From Collinsella sp. (GTDB lineage: Bacteria > Actinomycetota > Coriobacteriia > Coriobacteriales > Coriobacteriaceae), in NCBI GenBank assembly GCA_031292915.1, contig JAUMSH010000036.1:1-7771 (forward strand): DNA of 7,771 nt, written 5' to 3'. Shown here in pieces: positions 1 through 5,931 of this stretch. The notes under the pieces are model-generated. The model saw nothing but the letters and a program-made list of their open reading frames with translations. It was not told the origin of the DNA and did not search any database. Numbering within the stretch: the first letter of the stretch is position 1; each line of letters opens with the position of its first letter. The position numbers were made by a program, and so were the translations under genes.

Positions 1-179
1 TGGCTCTCAAGATGCAGCAGCTGGGCAACGACCAGGTTGGCGCTGACGGAGTTGATCTCCTCGCCCAAGAAGATGATGCGGTCGTTGAGCAGGCGCGAAT
101 AGATATCGTAGCTGCGCTCGCCGCGCGGCGTCTGCTCGATAACGTATGGCACGAGGGCGGAATCGAACTTAGCGATCAT
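1..179 (-). CDS. clpP: ATP-dependent Clp protease proteolytic subunit ClpP, N-terminal part (runs off left edge)
   Basis: Only the first 59 codons are in the window. ClpP is the serine peptidase that forms a double-heptamer barrel and degrades unfolded or tagged proteins fed in by ClpX, ClpA or ClpC in the cytoplasm. The translation shows typical N-terminal ClpP sequence: VPYVIEQTPRGERSYDIYSR, then LLNDRIIFLGEEIN, then NLVVAQLLHLES at the edge. The catalytic Ser, His and Asp lie beyond the window, so activity cannot be judged. Three in-frame ATGs occur, at 191, 185 and 179. I chose 179 because GGAG (189-186) sits 6 nt upstream of it; 191 has only a weak purine stretch, and at 185 the GGAG abuts the start. 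It follows tig on the same strand after a 162-base gap containing a hairpin terminator, matching the common tig-clpP(-clpX) order. Family identity is secure; the exact start is less so. Confidence 0.95.
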   Translation of the reverse strand, partial: MIAKFDSALVPYVIEQTPRGERSYDIYSRLLNDRIIFLGEEINSVSANLVVAQLLHLES

Positions 180-221
180 ACGCATCTCCATTTCTCTTAC
201 GGACCAATAGTGGTTCTAGAC

Positions 222-265
222 AAACGTACGGTGCCCGCATGCTATGCATTGGCTGGCACCGTACG
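222..265 (-). terminator. Intrinsic terminator candidate between tig and clpP
   Basis: A perfect 11-bp stem (225-235 with 255-265, CGTACGGTGCC/GGCACCGTACG) closes a 19-nt loop and is followed on the minus strand by TTTGTCT. It lies 77 bases after the trigger factor stop codon and about 45 bases before the clpP start. The T tract is short, so it may attenuate tig-clpP read-through rather than stop it fully. Confidence 0.6.
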
Positions 266-341
266 AAGCAACCGGATAACCGGCTTATAACTTTACCCCA
301 TCACGGGCGCATCCATGCGCTCGCGGGAAAGGTGGCGAGAA

Positions 342-1640
342 TTACTCGGCGTCCTTGGCGGTCTCGTCGACCTCGGTCACCTTGGCGTTCTCGACCAGGT
401 GATCGACGGCCTTGGAGCGACGGATGGACTCGCGGACGGCAGGCATGCGGCCATCGGCGATGAACTCGGCCTTGGAAGCCTCGACGTCCTTGACGCCGGC
501 CTTCTCGAACTCGGCGTTGATGTCGTCCTCGGTGACCTCGATCTTGAGCTCACGGGCGAGGGCGTCGAGCGCCAGGGACTCGCGGGCAACGTCGTTGGCC
601 TGCTTGTGCAGGTCGCCGATGAACTGCTCCATGGTCAGGCCGGAAGCGGGCAGCCAGGTGTCCAGCGTCATGCCGCGGGCAGCAAGGTTGGACAGGAAAT
701 TCTGGCCAAGCTCCTCAAAGACGGACTGCTCGTAGTCGGCGTCCATCTCGTCGAGCTGCAGGCGCTCGGCGAGAGCGGAGACGCAACGGTTCTCCTTCTC
801 GGCCGGCAGGCGGGAAGCCTTGTCCTGCTCGATCTCGATCTTGATGGCGTCGCGCATGGCGTCGATGCTGTCGAAGCCAAAGTCGGACTTGACGAGCTCG
901 TCGGTGAGCTCGGGGGTGTTGCGGACCTTGATGCCCTTGACGGTGACCTCGACGGTGTGGGTCTCGGCCTCCTCGCCCTCCTCGACCTCGTCGGTCCAGG
1001 TGACGGTCTTGACGTCGTCGACGTTAGCGCCGATCAGGGCCTCGTTGAACTCCTTGGGGTTGCTGTCGCTACCGGCGATGAGCATACGGCCCTCGGCGGC
1101 GAAGTTGTCGGCGTTCTCGACGGCCTTGAGGTCGACGGTCACGTAGTCGTCAGCCTCGACGGCGCGACCCTCGACGTCCTCGAAGGTGGCACGGTAGTTG
1201 AGGAGCATCTCGACCTGGTTGTTGATCTCGGACTCGGTGACCTCCGCGGGAGGCATCTCGATCTCGACGGCGTCGAAGGAGGAGAGCTCAGCGGCAGGAC
1301 GCAGGGAGAACTCGACGGTGTAGGTGTAGTCCTCGTGATCCTTGGCGAGGTCGAGCTCCTTGTAGTCACCGTTCTTGGTGGGGACGATGTCCAGCTCGTT
1401 GAGGACGACGGGCTCGTTGGCGGCGATCAGGTCGTTGGTGGCCTGAGCGAGGGTAGCCTCGGCGCCAAGAGCAGAGTCGATGACCGGACGGGGAGCCTTG
1501 CCGGCGCGGAAGCCCGGGAAGCGGTACTTCTTGGCGGTGTCCTTGTAGGCCTTCTTGATCGCGGCGTCGACGTCGGCGGCCGGGATGGTGACCGTAGCGG
1601 TGAGCTTGGCGTCCTTGACGTCAGAAGCGGTGATGTTCAA
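342..1640 (-). CDS. tig: Trigger factor, ribosome-associated chaperone and prolyl isomerase
   Basis: Trigger factor binds next to the ribosome exit tunnel, shields nascent chains and has a peptidyl-prolyl isomerase domain. The ribosome-binding domain (about residues 1-115) carries the signature GFRAGKAP at 43-50, the loop that docks on ribosomal protein L23. An FKBP-like domain follows (about 160-240, DYVTVDLKAV onward), then a long charged helical C-terminal chaperone domain (about 245-432). I place the start at a TTG (1640), because GAGGAGG (1653-1647) lies exactly 6 nt upstream and the protein then begins MNITASDV, as family members do. The product is 432 aa, the same length as the E. coli protein. 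An in-frame ATG at 1655 overlaps this ribosome binding site and another at 1697 lies further upstream; both would add atypical residues. The stop is TAA at 344-342. The gene lies 91 bases downstream of tRNA-Leu and upstream of clpP. Confidence 0.96.
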   Translation of the reverse strand: MNITASDVKDAKLTATVTIPAADVDAAIKKAYKDTAKKYRFPGFRAGKAPRPVIDSALGAEATLAQATNDLIAANEPVVLNELDIVPTKNGDYKELDLAKDHEDYTYTVEFSLRPAAELSSFDAVEIEMPPAEVTESEINNQVEMLLNYRATFEDVEGRAVEADDYVTVDLKAVENADNFAAEGRMLIAGSDSNPKEFNEALIGANVDDVKTVTWTDEVEEGEEAETHTVEVTVKGIKVRNTPELTDELVKSDFGFDSIDAMRDAIKIEIEQDKASRLPAEKENRCVSALAERLQLDEMDADYEQSVFEELGQNFLSNLAARGMTLDTWLPASGLTMEQFIGDLHKQANDVARESLALDALARELKIEVTEDDINAEFEKAGVKDVEASKAEFIADGRMPAVRESIRRSKAVDHLVENAKVTEVDETAKDAE

Positions 1641-1646
1641 CACGTT

Positions 1647-1653
1647 CCTCCTC
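1647..1653 (-). promoter_or_regulatory. Shine-Dalgarno that sets the TTG start of tig
   Basis: GAGGAGG lies 6 nt before the TTG at 1640 and only 3 nt before a GTG at 1643. The spacing favours TTG and argues against the in-frame ATG at 1655, which overlaps the motif itself. Confidence 0.75.
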
Positions 1654-1664
1654 ATACTGTCCAG

Positions 1665-1694
1665 CTTATCTGAGGTGCTGGTACCTTTATGCAA
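1665..1694 (-). promoter_or_regulatory. tig: Weak candidate promoter for tig
   Basis: On the minus strand TTGCAT (1694-1689) is separated by 18 nt from GATAAG (1670-1665), a 3/6 and 4/6 match to the -35 and -10 consensus. It would give a leader of about 17 nt before the TTG start. The match is poor, and co-transcription from the tRNA-Leu promoter is an alternative, since no T-tract hairpin separates the two genes. Confidence 0.28.
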
Positions 1695-1731
1695 CAAAGA
1701 GTCGCGGCGGCGGGAGCCGACGCAGGTGCGT

Positions 1732-1815
1732 TGGTGCGGGCGAAAGGACTCGAACCTTCACGGGAATCCCACCAGAACCTAAATCTGGCGCGTCTACCAA
1801 TTCCGCCACGCCCGC
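1732..1815 (-). tRNA. tRNA-Leu, anticodon UAG
   Basis: The minus strand gives a full class II tRNA of 84 nt with the CCA end encoded (1734-1732). The acceptor stem is GCGGGCG (1815-1809) paired with CGCCCGC (1742-1736), followed by discriminator A (1735). The D-loop contains AATTGGTAGACGC. The anticodon stem CCAGA/TCTGG holds the loop TTTAGGT, giving anticodon UAG, which reads CUA and other CUN codons. A short variable arm (TGGGATTCCCGTGA) and a GTTCGAGTC T-loop complete the fold. The long variable arm and discriminator A fit leucine. It stands alone between the molybdenum hydroxylase operon and tig; no duplicated 3' end suggesting an integration site is visible. Confidence 0.96.
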
Positions 1816-1834
1816 ATGAGCGCACAGACTAGGA

Positions 1835-1843
1835 ATGATAGCA
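1835..1843 (-). promoter_or_regulatory. Extended -10 promoter candidate for tRNA-Leu
   Basis: The minus strand reads TGCTATCAT, an extended -10 (TG-N-TATCAT, 5/6 to consensus), ending about 19 nt before the mature tRNA 5' end. No good -35 lies at 17 nt; TTGTCG at 1857-1852 is too close. A start about 7 nt downstream would leave a short 5' leader for RNase P to remove. Confidence 0.4.
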
Positions 1844-1901
1844 GATACGAACGACAAGCGCACGCACACGTTTTACAGGCTCACGACCTCACCACGAGTG
1901 C

Positions 1902-1931
1902 AAAAGGCGGGGCGAGTTGTCCCGCCCCGCC
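1902..1931 (-). terminator. Intrinsic terminator of the molybdenum hydroxylase operon
   Basis: A 9-bp GC-only stem (1906-1914 with 1923-1931, GGCGGGGCG/CGCCCCGCC) with an 8-nt loop is followed on the minus strand by TTTT (1905-1902). It lies 25 bases past the stop codon of the fused subunit and separates the operon from the tRNA-Leu promoter. Confidence 0.82.
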
Positions 1932-1955
1932 AATTACGACTTGTTCGCTGACCCA

Positions 1956-4787
1956 CTACTCCCCCAGCAGGGCCTTCTCGGGCGTGATGGGCAGCGAGCG
2001 AACCTGGTGGCCGGTGGCGTGTGCCACGGCCGAGGCCACGGCGGCGAGCGGCGTGTTGATGACGACCTCGCCGATCGACTTGGCGCCAAACGGGCCCGTC
2101 GGCTCGTAGCTCGGCTCAAAGGCCACGCGAATGCTGCCGATATCCAGGCGCGTGGGCAACTTGTAGCTCATAAAATTGCCGGTGCGCAGGCGGCCGCGGT
2201 CGTCGTGCTCGACGATCTCGTAGAGCGCGTGACCGATGCCCTGGGCAATGCCGCCCTCGGCCTGAACGCGCGCGAGCGCCTCGTTGATCACGGTGCCACA
2301 GTCAACGGCAGCGGCGTAATCCACCACGGTCACCTTGCCGGTGGCCTTGTCGACCTCGACCTCGGCAATGCCAGCCATAAACGGCGGAGGCGAAACGGGC
2401 AAGCAGGCAGAGGCGTGCGAGGTCAGCGCGTCGCCGCCCTCGATATTCTTAACGCACAGGTTGGCAAAGTCGCGCAGCGTGAGGTAACGGCCGCGCTCGC
2501 GGGCGGCGCGCTCGTCGGACAGGCGCACGTACTGGCCATCGAAGACCACGTCGGCGACGTCCACGTCCCACATCTGGGCGGCCTTGGCGCAAATCTTCTC
2601 GCGCAGCTCGGTCGCGGCGTTCTTGGCGGCAAGGCCCGTCACGTAGGTACCGGAGCTCGCGTACGAGCCGGCGTCGAACGGCGACACGTCGGTGTCCACG
2701 CCGCGCACCACGATCAGCGAGCTCTCCACGCCCAGCTCCTCGGCGGCAATCTGCGCCAGGATCGTGTCGACGCCCATGCCGTTATCGGTGGCGCCGGTGC
2801 CGATGGTAATGAAGCCGTCCTCTTCCAGGCGCATGTCGATGCCGGCGATGTCCACGTTGGAGATACCCGAGCCCTGCATGGTGAGCGCGCAGCCCAGGGC
2901 GCGCACGCGGTCGCCCAGGTCCACGGCCAGCGGCTTGTCGCGCCAACCGATCATGTCCATCGCGCGCAGCAGACAGCGGTCGAGCGCGCAGGCGTTGAGC
3001 TTCTCGTTGTAGTACTGCGGCATGATCTCGCCCTCGTGCACGATGTTCTTAAGGCGCAGGTCGGCGGGGTCCATGTGCAGCATGTCGGCGAGCTCGTTGA
3101 CGGCGCTCTCCACGGCAAACTGGCCCTGGGTGGCACCGTAGCCGCGATACGCGCCGCCGCGGTTGGTGTTGGTGTAGACGGCGTCCCAGCTAAAGCGGCT
3201 CGCCTTCACATGGTTGTAGATCGGCAAGCTCTTGTGGCCCGAAAGGCCGATCGTCGTGGTAGCGTGCTCTCCATACGCACCGGCGTTGGACAGCGTATGC
3301 AGGTCGATGGCCGTGATGGTGCCGTCGTTCATGGCGCCCAGCTTAACGGTCATCTGCATCTGGTGGCGCGAGTTGCCCGCAGTGATGGTCTCCTCGCGCG
3401 TGTAGCAGCAATAGCTCGGACGGCCGGTCTGCTGGGTCACGAACGCCACGAAGATCTCGCAGCAGCCCGTCTGCTTGGAGCCAAAGCCGCCGCCGATGCG
3501 CGGCTTAATGACCTGCACCTGCGACTGCGGAATGTCGAGCGACTGCGCGACCATACGGCGCACGTGGAAGGGTACCTGCGTCGAGGTGGTCACCGAAATG
3601 CGCCCGAACGCGTCGGTCGTCGCAAAGGCGCGGAAGGTCTCCATGGGCGCGGTCTGCGTGGCTTGGCTGGTGTAGGTGCGGGTGAAGACGATGTCGCTCT
3701 GGGCAAATGCCTCGTCCAAGTCGCCAAAATCGCTGGTACCGCTGCACACCAGGTTGCGAGCAACGTCGCCGCCCTGCGGGAACATAAAGGTCACGTCGCC
3801 CTCGGGGTGGACCACGATGTCGTTATCGAGTGCCTGGGTAAAGTCGAGCAGCGGCTCGAGCACCTCGTAGTCGACCTTGATGAGCTTAAGCGCCTTGTCG
3901 GCGGCCTCCTCGGTCTCGGCGGCGACGATCGCCACCTCCTCGTTTTGGTAGCGCACGAGGTTCTCGAGAATCAGGCGGTCGTAAGGACTCGGCTGCGGAT
4001 AGCTCTGGCCGGCGATGGTAAAGCGGCGCTTGGGCACGTCCTCGTAGGTGTAAACGCCCACCACGCCGGGCACCTTCAGGGCGCGCGACGTATCGATGGA
4101 GCGGATTTTGGCGCGGGCATAGGGGCTGCGCTTGAGTTTGACGATGAGCGCGCCGGCGGGCACCATATCGCCCGTGTAGACGGGACGGCCCTCGAGCAGA
4201 GCCTTCGAATCCTTCTTGGGCTGCTTGTGGGTAATCTGCTTGTAGGAGACACCGTCGCAGCTCGTGTCGTTGACGGGCAGCTCGGGCATCTCAAAGCCCA
4301 CCTGAACGCCGGACTCGTTGAGGAAGCGGACGATGGCGCGCAGCTGGCTCTCGTAGCCGCTGCAACGGCAGAGGTTGCCGGCGAGCTGGCGCGAGAGCTC
4401 CTCGCGCGTGGCGACGAGGCTCGGGTCCTCCTTGGCGGCGCGGGCGAGCGCCAGCACGTTCATGATGAGGCCGGGGGCGCAAAAACCGCACTGCTCGGCA
4501 CCTTCGGCAGCCATCGCACGGGCGAGTGCCTCGGACTCGGCCTTAAGGCCCTCAAGCGTGGTGATGGTATGTCCCTCAACACGGGCGGCGGGAACCGAGC
4601 AGCTCAGAACCGGGTCGCCGTCGAGCCACACCGTGCACAGGCCGCAGTTGGTGGTTTCGCAGGCACAGCGCACCGACGCGCAGCCCTGCTCGCGCAGCAG
4701 CGCAAAGAGCATGGTGTCGGGGGCAATCTGAACCTTGACCTTGCGGCCGTTGAGCGTAAAGGAAAGATCGATGAGTTTGGCAGCCAT
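1956..4787 (-). CDS. Molybdenum hydroxylase, fused [2Fe-2S] and molybdopterin-binding subunit (xanthine dehydrogenase family)
   Basis: This 943-aa protein joins two parts that are separate subunits in many relatives. Residues 1-160 are the two-cluster iron-sulfur unit: the ferredoxin-like cluster uses C43, C48, C51 and C63 (CETTNCGLC), and the helical-domain cluster uses C100, C103, C140 and C142 (CGFC, CRC). A linker (about 161-195) leads to the molybdopterin part: a hammerhead domain (about 196-310) and the Mo-binding domains (about 330-930). Visible family motifs are Q375 and E383, GGGFGSKQ (432-439), AYRGYG with R548, and the catalytic glutamate E907 in GAKSIGE. The position of the substrate-contacting Glu of mammalian xanthine oxidase (GGGFGGKE) is Gln here. 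Electrons should pass from Mo through the two clusters to FAD on the neighbouring subunit. No signal peptide is seen, so it should be cytoplasmic. The start ATG overlaps the stop of the FAD gene (TAATG), with GAGGTG 5 nt upstream, implying translational coupling. The true substrate (purine, other N-heterocycle or aldehyde) cannot be told from sequence. Confidence 0.93.
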   Translation of the reverse strand: MAAKLIDLSFTLNGRKVKVQIAPDTMLFALLREQGCASVRCACETTNCGLCTVWLDGDPVLSCSVPAARVEGHTITTLEGLKAESEALARAMAAEGAEQCGFCAPGLIMNVLALARAAKEDPSLVATREELSRQLAGNLCRCSGYESQLRAIVRFLNESGVQVGFEMPELPVNDTSCDGVSYKQITHKQPKKDSKALLEGRPVYTGDMVPAGALIVKLKRSPYARAKIRSIDTSRALKVPGVVGVYTYEDVPKRRFTIAGQSYPQPSPYDRLILENLVRYQNEEVAIVAAETEEAADKALKLIKVDYEVLEPLLDFTQALDNDIVVHPEGDVTFMFPQGGDVARNLVCSGTSDFGDLDEAFAQSDIVFTRTYTSQATQTAPMETFRAFATTDAFGRISVTTSTQVPFHVRRMVAQSLDIPQSQVQVIKPRIGGGFGSKQTGCCEIFVAFVTQQTGRPSYCCYTREETITAGNSRHQMQMTVKLGAMNDGTITAIDLHTLSNAGAYGEHATTTIGLSGHKSLPIYNHVKASRFSWDAVYTNTNRGGAYRGYGATQGQFAVESAVNELADMLHMDPADLRLKNIVHEGEIMPQYYNEKLNACALDRCLLRAMDMIGWRDKPLAVDLGDRVRALGCALTMQGSGISNVDIAGIDMRLEEDGFITIGTGATDNGMGVDTILAQIAAEELGVESSLIVVRGVDTDVSPFDAGSYASSGTYVTGLAAKNAATELREKICAKAAQMWDVDVADVVFDGQYVRLSDERAARERGRYLTLRDFANLCVKNIEGGDALTSHASACLPVSPPPFMAGIAEVEVDKATGKVTVVDYAAAVDCGTVINEALARVQAEGGIAQGIGHALYEIVEHDDRGRLRTGNFMSYKLPTRLDIGSIRVAFEPSYEPTGPFGAKSIGEVVINTPLAAVASAVAHATGHQVRSLPITPEKALLGE

Positions 4788-5701
4788 TAGCGCACCTCGC
4801 TAGAATCGACGCCGGGCACGCGGCGGCAGGAATACTCGTCCGTGGCAAACTTGGGGATCTGCACGCCCTCGAGCTCGTGGGCAAGCGCGGCCGAAAGCTC
4901 GATGCCGGCGGCGCGGCGCACGGCCTGCACGGCAAGCGGGGCCGAGATGCAGCGGCGGTAGTCGGCCGAGCCCCACAGGTTGGTGCCGTAGCTCAGGGCA
5001 CGCACGGATGCGGCTAGGGCGCGCAGCTCGTCCTCGGAAGGCTGCTCGCTGGTAAGGCCGCATGCCTCGCCCTGTAGCAGGGTCGCGCGCAGCGGACGGG
5101 CACCCACGGTGACATGCCAGCTGTTGTCCCACCAGGCGGCGGTGACATTAAGCGAGGGGAAGTCGGTCGCGGCCTTGCGCACGGCCTCATAGCTCGCGCG
5201 GTAGTCGTGCTTAACGACCACGACGCGCTCGATCACGTCGCGCACGTAGCCCATCCGCACGAACTCGGCGAGCGGCACGCGGCCGGCACCCGTCAGCTCA
5301 ACATACGAATCGAGCGCCAGGAACGCCGAGAGCACGTCCGAAAAACCAAAGCGGCCGTAAATGCTGCCGCCCACCGTGGCGGTATTGCGCAGCTGCACGC
5401 CCACGATATCGTGGACGGCAAACTCAAAGACATTGTTGACAAGCGCATTGAGCGCGGCATGACGCTCGAGCTGGCGCAGGGTGCACATGGCGCCGATGCG
5501 AAACTCGGTCTCGGTCTCCTCGATCTGATCGAGTCCGCAGGCCGAAAGGTCAATCGCCGTCGCCACGCGACGCGAACCCAGGCGCATCCAGATGCCGCCG
5601 CCCACAATCTTGTTGTTGCGGTTCTTCTGCAAGAGCTCATAGGCTTCGGCCGCGTTTCCAACACGGACGTAGGTACCGAACTTGAGCACGTTCTCCCCCA
5701 T
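4787..5701 (-). CDS. Molybdenum hydroxylase, FAD-binding subunit (xanthine dehydrogenase family)
   Basis: This 304-aa protein should take electrons from the iron-sulfur clusters of the partner encoded next to it and pass them to NAD+ or another acceptor. The FAD_binding_5 domain (about residues 5-160) shows both flavin loops: KIVGGGIWMRLGS (31-43) and RNTATVGGSIYGRFGFSD (105-122), with the conserved Ser-Asp at 121-122 before the hydrophobic SAFLAL helix. The C-terminal domain (about 165-265) has YRRCISAPLAVQAVRRA, typical of the CO_deh_flav_C family, followed by about 30 residues of unassigned tail. Length is near the usual 280-300 aa. There is no extra iron-sulfur motif. It is the first gene of the operon. 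The ATG at 5701 has GAAGAG directly against it, while a GTG at 5689 has GGGGAG only 3 nt before it; relatives often begin near the LKFGTYVR segment, so either start is possible. The stop shares one base with the next start. Confidence 0.92.
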   Translation of the reverse strand: MGENVLKFGTYVRVGNAAEAYELLQKNRNNKIVGGGIWMRLGSRRVATAIDLSACGLDQIEETETEFRIGAMCTLRQLERHAALNALVNNVFEFAVHDIVGVQLRNTATVGGSIYGRFGFSDVLSAFLALDSYVELTGAGRVPLAEFVRMGYVRDVIERVVVVKHDYRASYEAVRKAATDFPSLNVTAAWWDNSWHVTVGARPLRATLLQGEACGLTSEQPSEDELRALAASVRALSYGTNLWGSADYRRCISAPLAVQAVRRAAGIELSAALAHELEGVQIPKFATDEYSCRRVPGVDSSEVR

Positions 5702-5716
5702 CTCTTCACTTGTCCA

Positions 5717-5732
5717 GTACTTTTAAGTGTAC
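5717..5732. promoter_or_regulatory. Imperfect dyad, possible operator of the hydroxylase operon
   Basis: The plus-strand sequence GTACTTTTAAGTGTAC has outer arms GTAC/GTAC and matches its own reverse complement at most positions (6 of 8 per half). It overlaps the candidate -10 and the expected transcription start of the operon, where a repressor would bind. No regulator gene is in the window. Confidence 0.3.
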
Positions 5733-5734
5733 CA
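5726..5734 (-). promoter_or_regulatory. Extended -10 promoter candidate for the hydroxylase operon
   Basis: The minus strand reads TGGTACACT, that is TG-N followed by TACACT (4/6 to TATAAT), about 25 nt before the FAD-subunit ATG. There is no convincing -35 at 16-18 nt. It lies after the gdhA terminator and the long palindrome, so the operon needs a start in this region. Confidence 0.35.
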
Positions 5735-5780
5735 AACGAGGGGCCGCACACCGTTTTAGGACAAAATCCACCTACCCATC

Positions 5781-5855
5781 CATAACTTGCGGTGAAATAC
5801 GGACTGATTAGCCGTTCTGGGACGCTAAACAGTCCGTATTTCACCGCAAGTTATG
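5781..5855. repeat. Perfect 26-bp inverted repeat, REP- or MITE-like palindrome
   Basis: The arms 5781-5806 and 5830-5855 are exact reverse complements over 26 bp; each contains TTGCGGTGAAATACGGACTG or its complement. After an A/A mismatch the fold continues with 5 more pairs (5808-5812 with 5824-5828, TTAGC/GCTAA), leaving an 11-nt loop. The 75-base element sits between the gdhA terminator and the promoter region of the hydroxylase operon and encodes nothing. No T tract follows on either strand, so it is not a standard terminator, and no target-site duplication is obvious. It could be a dispersed intergenic repeat (REP/RAYT-type or a small non-autonomous element); copy number cannot be judged from one window. 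Confidence 0.9.
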
Positions 5856-5873
5856 AAGAGTCCTCCGGGATAG

Positions 5874-5905
5874 AAAAGGCTCCCAGCCAAGATGACTGGG
5901 AGCCT
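5874..5905 (-). terminator. Intrinsic terminator of gdhA
   Basis: A 10-bp stem (5877-5886 with 5896-5905, core GGCTCCCAG/CTGGGAGCC) and a 9-nt loop end on the minus strand in TTTTCTA. The hairpin begins 26 bases after the gdhA stop codon, so this is a strong call. Confidence 0.88.
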
Positions 5906-5931
5906 CATCGCATGCTATATCGAGCGAAGAT

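Noticed and set aside
315..1673. A 452-codon plus-strand open frame antisense to trigger factor
   Set aside because: The translation is repetitive L/V/G/D-rich sequence produced by the reverse complement of an acidic, lysine-rich gene. No start signal or family resemblance is seen.
1732..1815. tRNA-Leu as an integration site for a mobile island containing the hydroxylase operon
   Set aside because: I saw no integrase, no duplicate of the tRNA 3' end elsewhere in the window, and the codon style of the operon matches its neighbours.
1956..4787. Carbon monoxide dehydrogenase large subunit as the identity of the Mo subunit
   Set aside because: The diagnostic VAYRCSFR loop with its copper-binding cysteine is absent; AYRGYG stands in its place.
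1917..4790. A 957-codon plus-strand open frame fully antisense to the hydroxylase subunit
   Set aside because: It mirrors the GC-rich third positions of the real gene. Its translation is low-complexity (rich in G, A, V, L, H, R) with no family motif, while the minus strand shows a complete set of molybdenum hydroxylase motifs.
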